Part shown: positions 1-5,282 of the stretch, piece by piece
Position numbering within the stretch: position 1 is the stretch's first letter
Layout: each line of letters begins with the position of its first letter
Source: CAZZIZ01 sp964654535
GTDB lineage: Bacteria; Bacteroidota; Bacteroidia; Chitinophagales; UBA2359
Reading direction: 5' to 3'
NCBI GenBank assembly: GCA_964654535.1
Contig: CAZZIZ010000160.1
Location: forward strand, 1-7,729
DNA length: 7,729 nucleotides
The notes under the pieces: model-generated
Told to the model about the DNA's origin: nothing
What the model saw: the letters and a program-made list of their open reading frames with translations, nothing else
Database searches by the model: none
Made by a program: the position numbers and the translations under genes

Positions 1-208
1 CGGAAAGTAATTGAGCCTTGCCCAATGCTGCATATTTGCCAATCAAGGCTTCGCAATCGGCCTGATTGTATTCGTCAGTGGCAATGTAACCGACAAGAAT
101 GCTTTCTTTTACCTCAAATCCCTCGAAGCCCATCGCCGACAACTCAGCAATTAAAATTTCTGATAAGGTCTCGTTAGAGACGGAGAAGCTGCAGGCGAGC
201 TTTTTCAA
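1..208 (-). CDS. prmA: Ribosomal protein L11 methyltransferase, N-terminal part (cut by window edge)
   Basis: The product would use S-adenosylmethionine to methylate ribosomal protein L11 in the cytoplasm. Only the first 69 codons are present, so the SAM-binding Rossmann domain lies outside the window. The visible part reads KKLACSFSVSNETLSEIL followed by AELSAMGFEGFEV, which is the N-terminal substrate-recognition domain pattern I know from Bacteroidetes PrmA. The reading frame has a stop codon three codons upstream and only one possible start between: TTG at 208-206. This TTG overlaps the tpiA stop as TTGA, so translation is probably coupled to tpiA. An ATG at 215-213 is in another frame and stops after 13 codons. 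The assignment rests on N-terminal similarity and on the frequent tpiA-prmA neighbourhood in this phylum. Confidence 0.8.
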   Translation of the reverse strand, partial: MKKLACSFSVSNETLSEILIAELSAMGFEGFEVKESILVGYIATDEYNQADCEALIGKYAALGKAQLLS

Positions 209-963
209 AGCGCATTAAATACGGCGCAAAAATCATCGCTCTTCAATGAGGCACCGCCTATTAAACCGCCATCTACATTTTCTTGAGAGAAAATTGCTTC
301 CGCGTTAGCGGGCTTACAACTACCACCGTATAAAATGGAAATATTTTCAGCAAGCGCCAGACTGTACTGAGCAGCAACCGCATTACGAATATGCGCGTGC
401 ACTTCTTCCGCTTGTTCCGGTGTAGCGGTTTTACCCGTTCCTATTGCCCAGATAGGTTCGTAGGCTATGGTTATGTTTCCCCACTGCTCAGCACTTAGGT
501 GAAACAAACTATTTTCGATTTGACCAACAATAAAGTCCAAGTGCTCTCCACTTTCGCGAACGCTCAAACTCTCGCCGCAACAGTAAATAACTTTCAATTC
601 ACTCATCAAAGCACGATCAACCTTTTCCTTTACAATGGCGTCGGTTTCATTATTGTAGCTACGTCTTTCCGAATGCCCCAATATTACGTGGTTCACTCCA
701 AGGCTCTTTACCATCGCACTCGAAGTCTCGCCAGTAAAGGCGCCTTTTTCCGATTGATGAATATTTTGCGCGCCGACTTGAATTGTCGATTCAGCTAGTA
801 ACAAAACACTCGAGGAAAGGTAAGCCGGTGGAGTGCAAACAATCATCTCCTTTTCACTAAAATTGAGATCAGCAGTTTTGCTCTTCAGCTCACTCAACAA
901 TTTATAGGCCTCGTTATAAGCCAAATTCATCTTCCAGTTTCCTGCTACTATTTTTCTACGCAC
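205..963 (-). CDS. tpiA: Triosephosphate isomerase
   Basis: This glycolytic and gluconeogenic cytoplasmic enzyme interconverts dihydroxyacetone phosphate and glyceraldehyde 3-phosphate. All family hallmarks are visible (252-aa numbering): the N-terminal AGNWKMN with Asn9 and Lys11, the catalytic His97 in ILGHSERR, the catalytic Glu169 in AYEPIWAIGTG, the following flexible loop GTGKTATPEQ, and the phosphate-binding YGGSCKPAN and GGLIGGASL segments near the C-terminus. Length is normal for the family and the gene looks intact. I chose the GTG at 963-961 because it gives MRRKIVAGNWKMN, the usual TPI beginning. A TTG at 987-985 in the same frame would add eight poorly conserved residues. With the GTG start the gene overlaps the upstream GlmU-like gene by 8 bases, and its TGA stop overlaps the prmA start, which points to one transcript. 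Confidence 0.96.
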   Translation of the reverse strand: MRRKIVAGNWKMNLAYNEAYKLLSELKSKTADLNFSEKEMIVCTPPAYLSSSVLLLAESTIQVGAQNIHQSEKGAFTGETSSAMVKSLGVNHVILGHSERRSYNNETDAIVKEKVDRALMSELKVIYCCGESLSVRESGEHLDFIVGQIENSLFHLSAEQWGNITIAYEPIWAIGTGKTATPEQAEEVHAHIRNAVAAQYSLALAENISILYGGSCKPANAEAIFSQENVDGGLIGGASLKSDDFCAVFNAL

Positions 964-2146
964 TTCTGTATTTTTTTGTACGGTCAAAAACCGCTTGTAA
1001 TATTTCTTTATCCGCTGCCGTCAATTCTCTATTTCGTCTTTCCATCATGCGATCGGCCGCTTCGCAAATTTTATCAAACTGAGCCTCATCCATTCTCTCA
1101 GGGCCTCCCCAACTAAAAGAAGGAACGTACTTATCAGGAAAACCAGCGCCAAAAATATTTGCACCCAAGCCAACCACCGTAGCAGTATTGAACATCGTAT
1201 TGATACCCGCCTTAGAATGATCACCCATTATCAAGCCACAAAACTGAAGACCCGTTTCTTCTATTGCTTCGTTTACATAGTTCCAGGCCCGCACATTACC
1301 GTAGTTGTTCTTCAAGTTAGAAGCATTGGTATCAGCGCCTAAATTGCACCATTCCCCTACTACAGCGTTGCCCAAAAACCCAGCATGTCCCTTGTTTGAA
1401 AAGCCTTGCATAACCACGTTACTCAACTCACCGCCAACCTTACAGTAAGGCCCCAGCGTAGTAGCTCCGTAAACAATACTCCCCATTTTTATAACTGCAC
1501 CTTCCAACAATGCTATCGGCCCGCGAATATTAGAACCCTCCAAAACCTTGGCGCCCTTGCCAATAAAAACCGGACCAGTAGAACTGTTAATATTGCTCGC
1601 CAAAACCTCCGCCGAGGGATGCACATAAATGTCATCGCCTATAAGCGTATTGCTTTCGTGCAAGGTTGCACTTGCTTCTTGAGCGGCAACGAGCCACTTA
1701 AAGTCTTGCTTTAAGCACTCGCCGTTTAAGCGAAAGATATCCCAAGGATGTTTTAGCGTAGTGACCTCACCTTTAGGCTCAATAGCCTTGCGCTCGTTTT
1801 CGGCAATCCAAGTAAATGCCTCGTCGGTAGACTTGTACTTAAAGGCAAGTAAAGTTCCATCTGCACTTACGAGGGCATCATCGTAGCCTAGCGCGTTTAC
1901 TTCTTCAAGCAAAGCAGCAGTAGGAATCAAGGCAGAATTAACAAAAATGTTTTCGGAAGCAAGTTTAAAAGGATATTTAGTTCGGAGGTAATCCGTGCAG
2001 AAATAGGAATAGGTTCCAGGTAAAAAGTGTTCCCACTTTTCTTTCAGCGTAGTAATACCAATACGCAATTCAGAGACTGGCTTTGCAAAAGTTAATGGCA
2101 GCAAGCTCGTCCAAGTTTGATCATCAAAGAGAACAACGTTCGGCAT
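956..2146 (-). CDS. GlmU-like protein of the Bacteroidetes type (putative sugar-1-phosphate nucleotidyltransferase/acyltransferase)
   Basis: A 396-residue protein matching the family I know as alternative bacterial GlmU (TIGR03991), proposed to act in UDP-N-acetylglucosamine synthesis. The N-terminal part (about 1-165) has LLPLTFAKPVSELRIGITTL and HPWDIF (133-138) but lacks the classical GxGTRM...PK nucleotidyltransferase loop. From about 168 to 340 it shows hexapeptide-type repeats with regularly spaced small and aliphatic residues (IGDDIYVHPSA, GPVFIGKGAKV), as expected for a left-handed parallel beta-helix. The most family-specific segments are NKGHAGFLGNAVVGEW (251-266) and GDHSKAGINTMFNT (308-321). 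A charged helical tail follows from about 350. The ATG at 2146-2144 lies just after the T-tract of the upstream terminator. The gene overlaps tpiA by 8 bases. The fold and family are fairly sure; the exact substrate is not. Confidence 0.85.
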   Translation of the reverse strand: MPNVVLFDDQTWTSLLPLTFAKPVSELRIGITTLKEKWEHFLPGTYSYFCTDYLRTKYPFKLASENIFVNSALIPTAALLEEVNALGYDDALVSADGTLLAFKYKSTDEAFTWIAENERKAIEPKGEVTTLKHPWDIFRLNGECLKQDFKWLVAAQEASATLHESNTLIGDDIYVHPSAEVLASNINSSTGPVFIGKGAKVLEGSNIRGPIALLEGAVIKMGSIVYGATTLGPYCKVGGELSNVVMQGFSNKGHAGFLGNAVVGEWCNLGADTNASNLKNNYGNVRAWNYVNEAIEETGLQFCGLIMGDHSKAGINTMFNTATVVGLGANIFGAGFPDKYVPSFSWGGPERMDEAQFDKICEAADRMMERRNRELTAADKEILQAVFDRTKKYRSA

Positions 2147-2148
2147 TG

Positions 2149-2185
2149 GCTAAAAATAAAAAAGTCCTGCCGTAGGCAGGACTTT
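2149..2185 (-). terminator. Rho-independent terminator after rpmE2
   Basis: On the minus strand a perfect 11-bp stem, AAAGTCCTGCC / GGCAGGACTTT with a 3-base loop (2174-2172), is followed by a T-rich run (TTTTTTATTTTTA) down to about 2149. It lies 22 bases after the rpmE2 stop. The T-run ends only a few bases before the ATG of the GlmU-like gene, so it may control how much transcript continues into that operon. Confidence 0.9.
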
Positions 2186-2207
2186 CGTTATAAACGGTCT
2201 ATTCGAC

Positions 2208-2477
2208 CTATTCAGATTTTTCGACTTTACTTTTTTTACCGTATTTCTTGTTGAATTTCTCAATACGACCTGCAGTATCAACGAACTTCATTTTTCCAGT
2301 GAAAAATGGGTGCGATGCAGATGATATCTCCAATTTCACCAATGGATACTCGTTACCGTCCTCCCAAACTATTGTCTCCTTTGTTTCGGCAGTAGACTTG
2401 CCCAAGAACGAGTGATCACAAGAGAAATCCTTGAACACAACGTATCTATAATTTTCCGGATGAATACCTTTTTTCAT
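2208..2477 (-). CDS. rpmE2: Ribosomal protein L31, type B
   Basis: A structural protein of the large ribosomal subunit, acting at the subunit interface. The 89-residue sequence begins MKKGIHPENYRYVVFKD and contains SHPFFTGKMKFVDTAGRIEKF (55-75), both diagnostic of L31. It has a single cysteine (Cys20 in DFSCDHSF) and lacks the CxxC pairs that bind zinc in type A L31, so it is the zinc-independent type B form. The C-terminus is a basic tail (KKYGKKSKVEK). The ATG at 2477-2475 is the family start. A -7 promoter element lies about 20 bases upstream and a strong terminator lies just downstream, so the gene can be a unit of its own, with read-through feeding the GlmU-like, tpiA and prmA genes. It is divergent from the ykuK-like gene. 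Confidence 0.96.
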   Translation of the reverse strand: MKKGIHPENYRYVVFKDFSCDHSFLGKSTAETKETIVWEDGNEYPLVKLEISSASHPFFTGKMKFVDTAGRIEKFNKKYGKKSKVEKSE

Positions 2478-2497
2478 AGCTAGTGTTTTAAGCCCCG

Positions 2498-2505
2498 CAA
2501 AAATA
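2498..2505 (-). promoter_or_regulatory. Candidate -7 promoter element for rpmE2
   Basis: The minus strand reads TATTTTTG, a full match to the Bacteroidetes -7 consensus TAnnTTTG. It ends 20 bases before the rpmE2 ATG, a usual leader length. I see no good TTG at the expected -33 position, so the call rests on the -7 element and its location. Confidence 0.45.
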
Positions 2506-2595
2506 ATGCTTTTTAAATATCTCGAGGGAAATAAGGCTAACTTATTGTAAATAAAGACTTTAGGTGCCCAAATCTAAAGCATGTACCTTATAGCT

Positions 2596-3069
2596 ATGAA
2601 AAATTGGCGAAGACTCAACGGAGACAGGATTACGCTCCCTATTAAAGATGCCGTCGAAAAGACCATTATCAGGGAGCACGACGCAGGCAACAAGCTCAAG
2701 GTCTGCATTGGTACAGACTCCCAGGTACGAGGAGGCACTATCGATTATGCCACCGTAATCGTGTTTCTCAGAGAGAAGCGAGGCGGCTTTATGTTCATTC
2801 ACAACGAATCGTCCCAAGATAAAATTAGTCTCAAAGAGCGTATGCTTATGGAAGTGGCCAAATCAATCGAGGTAGCCTACGAGCTCTGCAATCTGTTCGA
2901 CCTCTACAATGTCGATATGGAAGTCCACGCCGACATAAATACCAATCCACATTTCAAATCCAATGCCGCCCTCAACGAAGCGATGGGTTATATCAAAGGA
3001 ATGGGTTTTGCGTTTAAGGCAAAGCCAGATGCGTTTGCCAGTTCGAGTTGCGCAGATAAAATGGTTTAG
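2596..3069 (+). CDS. RNase H-fold protein of the YkuK/DUF458 family
   Basis: A predicted nuclease-like cytoplasmic protein related to Bacillus YkuK (DUF458). Its natural substrate is unknown to me. Counting from the upstream ATG at 2581 (162 aa), the sequence shows the first RNase H strand with KVCIGTDSQVRGG (Asp46), then IDYATVIVFLREKRGG, an acidic residue in LMEVAKSIE (Glu91), VHADIN (Asp118) and SSCADK (Asp159). These could form the D-E-D-D metal-binding set of the fold. I prefer the ATG at 2596, which gives MKNWRRLNGDRI, the beginning I recall from flavobacterial homologues; the ATG at 2581 would add only MYLIA. No clear TAnnTTTG promoter is visible in the 100 bases shared with the divergent rpmE2. 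A large hairpin follows the gene. The family call is firm; the activity is inferred. Confidence 0.88.
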   Translation: MKNWRRLNGDRITLPIKDAVEKTIIREHDAGNKLKVCIGTDSQVRGGTIDYATVIVFLREKRGGFMFIHNESSQDKISLKERMLMEVAKSIEVAYELCNLFDLYNVDMEVHADINTNPHFKSNAALNEAMGYIKGMGFAFKAKPDAFASSSCADKMV

Positions 3070-3080
3070 TAGTTATTGTT

Positions 3081-3247
3081 TGGGCGTGCCCCACTCGTCT
3101 CTATGCTACGCATAAACTCGGGGTCGGGCTTTCGGGGCTCGCTCTGTTCTATAAAAAACAAAAAGCGCATCCAGCTCTTAAGGAGCTGAGCGCTTTTCTT
3201 GTTTTTTATAACAGGAGCTCAGACAAACCCCTCTATCCCTCACGCGG
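3081..3247 (+). repeat. Composite structured intergenic element (GGGCGTGCC ... GGTCGGGC ... CCCTCACGCGG)
   Basis: The non-coding stretch after the ykuK-like gene is bounded by GGGCGTGCC (3082-3090) and ATCCCTCACGCGG (3235-3247). Within these, GCGTG (3084-3088) can pair with CACGC (3241-3245), closing the whole element. Inside are CCCC/GGGG (3089-3092 with 3120-3123) enclosing TATGC-TAC-GCATA (3102-3114), a GGGTCGGGCTTTCGGGG block, and a long hairpin (3150-3210). The boundary words and the GGTCGGGCTTTC core resemble intergenic elements I remember as abundant in Flavobacteriia genomes, in which a variable hairpin sits between conserved ends. Its family membership is from memory; the pairings are read directly. 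Confidence 0.55.
3150..3210 (+). terminator. Large hairpin, probable terminator of the ykuK-like gene
   Basis: The outer arm TATAAAAAAC (3150-3159) pairs with GTTTTTTATA (3201-3210), AAAAGCGC (3161-3168) pairs with GCGCTTTT (3190-3197), and CAGCTC (3172-3177) pairs with GAGCTG (3183-3188) around a 5-base loop. Small bulges lie between these stems. The inner GC-rich stem followed by TTTTCTTGTTTTTT behaves as an intrinsic terminator on the plus strand. The A-run on the other side makes it possibly bidirectional. It starts about 80 bases after the ykuK-like stop. Confidence 0.75.
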
Positions 3248-3419
3248 AAAAATGCTTTTTACTGTTTAACCCAAATCTTACTGTCAAGAACCTGTCCTTT
3301 AACGCTGTAGCTTACAAAGAATTTCCTACGAGAAAATTAAATAGCTCATATTCAAATTGACTAATCCCTTTTTCCAGCTTACTAGTAAAATGCACTTGTC
3401 CAACTTTAAACGCCAATCG
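3248..3419. other. Intergenic stretch without recognised features
   Basis: This is the part of the 493-base gap (3070-3562) between the composite element and the REP-like hairpins. Stops occur in all frames I checked, with only very short reading frames (for example 13 codons from ATG 3390). TTTACTGTTTA and CTTACTGTCAA occur about 20 bases apart, but this looks like chance. I see nothing functional here. Confidence 0.5.
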
Positions 3420-3468
3420 CCTCGACTTTAGTCGGGGTGAAATGAGTGGGGGACTTGTAGTCCCCACC
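3420..3468. repeat. Pair of REP-like hairpins sharing a GACTT...TAGTC core
   Basis: Two adjacent hairpins are visible. The first is CCTCGACT-TT-AGTCGGGG (3420-3437), with one G-T wobble. The second (3446-3467) pairs GTGGGGGACT with AGTCCCCAC around TGT, with one bulged G. They are separated by only eight bases and share the head GACTT(G)TAGTC with GC-rich arms. This paired layout is typical of REP/BIME-like elements moved by IS200-type REP-associated transposases. No transposase is in the window, so mobility is inferred. No T-run follows, so neither looks like a terminator. Confidence 0.6.
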
Positions 3469-3504
3469 TACCTCTACTTAGGCCTCATCTAGAGATCAGG
3501 ACGA

Positions 3505-3531
3505 TTGCTTGATCCGAACGATTTAAAATTG
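3505..3531 (+). promoter_or_regulatory. Candidate promoter of the dlt-like operon
   Basis: TTG at 3505-3507 is followed after 16 bases by TAAAATTG (3524-3531), which matches the TAnnTTTG -7 consensus except at one position. It lies 31 bases before the first gene's TTG start. The spacing is a little short for a Bacteroidetes promoter. Further AT-rich sequence (TATATTTAATTATATAA, 3537-3553) offers alternatives, so this is a candidate only. Confidence 0.35.
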
Positions 3532-3562
3532 AGCCCTATATTTAATTATATAAAAATCGTTT

Positions 3563-5038
3563 TTGAATTCGCATAACGTCATCCAGGGTTTTTTAGCTCA
3601 GACCAAACATCAACCCAACTCGCTCGCTTTGAAAGAAGGACAGAGAAGTATGACTTATGGAGAGTTAGGCAATCGCGTAGCTCAATTACAATATAAATTA
3701 AGCAGCCATAGCCATATTCCGCCGATTATCGGCATCTATGCCGAGGACAACTTTAATATGGTCGTGGGCATTTTGGCCATATGCTCCCTAGGAGCAGCTT
3801 ACACTCCGCTTACGAACTCTATGCCCGCAACTCAAATGCAAAACATAATCGATGACTTAGAGCTCCCACTTCTCCTCGCAGAGGAAGACAGTCCAACTTT
3901 CATGTCTTGTAAAAAAATTCCTATCGAGTTTAGTCCAGCAGATACCGTTGGCGAATTGCCTGAACCACTGAATCAAGACTTGGCTTACGTCCTGTATACA
4001 TCGGGATCAACAGGTAATCCCAAGGGCGTTGCAATAAAGAAAACTGGCTTGCTAGCACTCGTCTCTTTTTTCCAAAAGAACAATGCGATAAGCTCGGAAG
4101 ATAAATTTCTACAATGTGCTGACTGGACTTTTGACTTATCTGTTTGGACGCTCTTTCTTTCCCTTAACTCTGGAGCCTGTTGCGTTTGTTTGCCCAACAA
4201 GCAAATTGGCTTTGTTGAAATACTCAGTGCGCTGCAAAGTGAGAAAATCACTTGCCTGAATGTTGTACCGAGTTTGGTTCAGTTTGGTAAAAAATACTTC
4301 GATGAATTGAGCTTGCCCGATTTGCGATTGTGCGTTTTTGCTGGCGAGGCATTAAAGTCAAATCTAGCGGAGGCATGGTCTGTGGTCGCACCAAACTGTC
4401 AAATAGAAAATCACTATGGACTGACTGAAGCTTGCGTGCATATTAGTCGGTTCCGATACGCTAGAACTGAAAACCCTCCTGAACGAACCTACGTGAGCAT
4501 CGGTCAGATCTACCCCCACCTTAGTTGGGCTTTGAGAAGTTCCGAAGGAACGATAAGCCCAACAGCAAAAGAAGGTGAGCTTTTAATTGCAGGTTCACAA
4601 ATTATTGATCAATACATTGGGAATCAGTTTAAAGAGCGGTTTGTGGATGCAGTCTCACCTGAACCAATTAGATACTTTTGTACTGGAGATTGGGTTGAAG
4701 TCGATGAAGAAGAAAACTTACATTTTGTAAAAAGAATAGACCGCCAGTTTCAATTAAACGGATACCGCATCGAACCTAGTGAAATTGAAAACTGCATTGC
4801 AAGCAATTTAGATCGGCAAGCAGTTGTATTTAGTCACACGAATGAAAGTCAAATTGATGAGTTGATTGCAATAATTGAGGGACCGCCTCTAAGCAACGCT
4901 AAATGCACCGAGGAGTTAAGAGCGCATTTAGCAGTCCATAAAATCCCATCACAAATGCACTATATTGATACCTTCCCCATAAATAAAAACGGAAAAATTA
5001 ATCGTAAACATATCGAACAAAGCTTTAAAGCAAAATGA
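3563..5038 (+). CDS. DltA-like amino acid adenylating enzyme (AMP-binding, acyl-carrier ligase)
   Basis: A 491-residue adenylation-domain enzyme expected to activate a carboxylic acid, probably an amino acid, with ATP and load it on the carrier protein encoded next. Motifs in order: LYTSGSTGNPKG (A3, 144-155), FDLSV with Asp191, which in DltA and NRPS domains contacts the amino group, VFAGEAL (258-264), HYGLTEA (A5, 284-290), CTGDW (A7, 373-377), RQFQLNGYRIEP (A8, 394-405) and NGKINR with catalytic Lys478 (A10). Length and gene order fit DltA. In canonical DltA the segment corresponding to FAGE carries a cysteine that shapes the D-alanine pocket; here it is Ala260, as in many NRPS domains, so the substrate may differ. 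The only usable start is TTG at 3563, since an in-frame TAA lies 12 bases upstream. The stop overlaps the carrier gene start as ATGA. Confidence 0.88.
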   Translation: MNSHNVIQGFLAQTKHQPNSLALKEGQRSMTYGELGNRVAQLQYKLSSHSHIPPIIGIYAEDNFNMVVGILAICSLGAAYTPLTNSMPATQMQNIIDDLELPLLLAEEDSPTFMSCKKIPIEFSPADTVGELPEPLNQDLAYVLYTSGSTGNPKGVAIKKTGLLALVSFFQKNNAISSEDKFLQCADWTFDLSVWTLFLSLNSGACCVCLPNKQIGFVEILSALQSEKITCLNVVPSLVQFGKKYFDELSLPDLRLCVFAGEALKSNLAEAWSVVAPNCQIENHYGLTEACVHISRFRYARTENPPERTYVSIGQIYPHLSWALRSSEGTISPTAKEGELLIAGSQIIDQYIGNQFKERFVDAVSPEPIRYFCTGDWVEVDEEENLHFVKRIDRQFQLNGYRIEPSEIENCIASNLDRQAVVFSHTNESQIDELIAIIEGPPLSNAKCTEELRAHLAVHKIPSQMHYIDTFPINKNGKINRKHIEQSFKAK

Positions 5039-5277
5039 AGGAATCAATAGTCGAACCATTGACGGATATATTTAGAAAGCTCTTTGAAGACGAGTCTATT
5101 TCGCTCAGCGCAGATCTGACTGCCAATGATATTGACTCCTGGGATTCACTAAATCATATGAGACTCATTCACGAAGTGGAAAGCAAATTCGAGATTCGTA
5201 TTCCCTTTGCAAAACTAGTTGATCTAAAAACCGTTGGTGATTTGGTTGAGATTATTGACACCTTAACTAAGGACTGA
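5035..5277 (+). CDS. DltC-like carrier protein (phosphopantetheine-dependent)
   Basis: An 80-residue acidic carrier protein. The phosphopantetheine attachment serine is Ser38 in DSWDSLNHM (34-42), the D-S-L signature of the family. It is followed by helix RLIHEVESKFEIRIP and the usual C-terminal DLKTVGDLVEII helix. Its size matches DltC and other stand-alone carriers. The ATG at 5035 overlaps the stop of the adenylating enzyme (ATGA), implying coupled translation and a matched pair: the enzyme loads the serine-bound arm and the following MBOAT takes the acyl or aminoacyl group. A phosphopantetheinyl transferase, needed to activate the serine, is not in the window and would be encoded elsewhere. 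The carrier role is firm; the cargo is unknown. Confidence 0.93.
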   Translation: MKESIVEPLTDIFRKLFEDESISLSADLTANDIDSWDSLNHMRLIHEVESKFEIRIPFAKLVDLKTVGDLVEIIDTLTKD

Positions 5278-5282
5278 GCCCA

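Noticed and set aside
499..798. 99-codon open frame on the plus strand
   Set aside because: It lies antisense within tpiA, whose conserved motifs show the minus strand is coding.
1406..1714. 102-codon open frame on the plus strand
   Set aside because: Antisense to the beta-helix part of the GlmU-like gene, with no recognisable protein features.
2560..2817. 85-codon open frame on the minus strand
   Set aside because: Mostly antisense to the ykuK-like gene, which has clear family motifs.
3420..3468. CRISPR-like repeat spacing of the two hairpins
   Set aside because: Only two units, not identical, separated by eight bases, with no cas genes: they fit REP-like palindromes.
3442..3492. 17-codon reading frame starting ATGAGTGGG
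   Set aside because: Overlaps the REP-like hairpin and reads through the palindrome, so it is best explained by chance.
3985..4251. 88-codon open frame on the minus strand
   Set aside because: Antisense to the A3 and following region of the adenylating enzyme.
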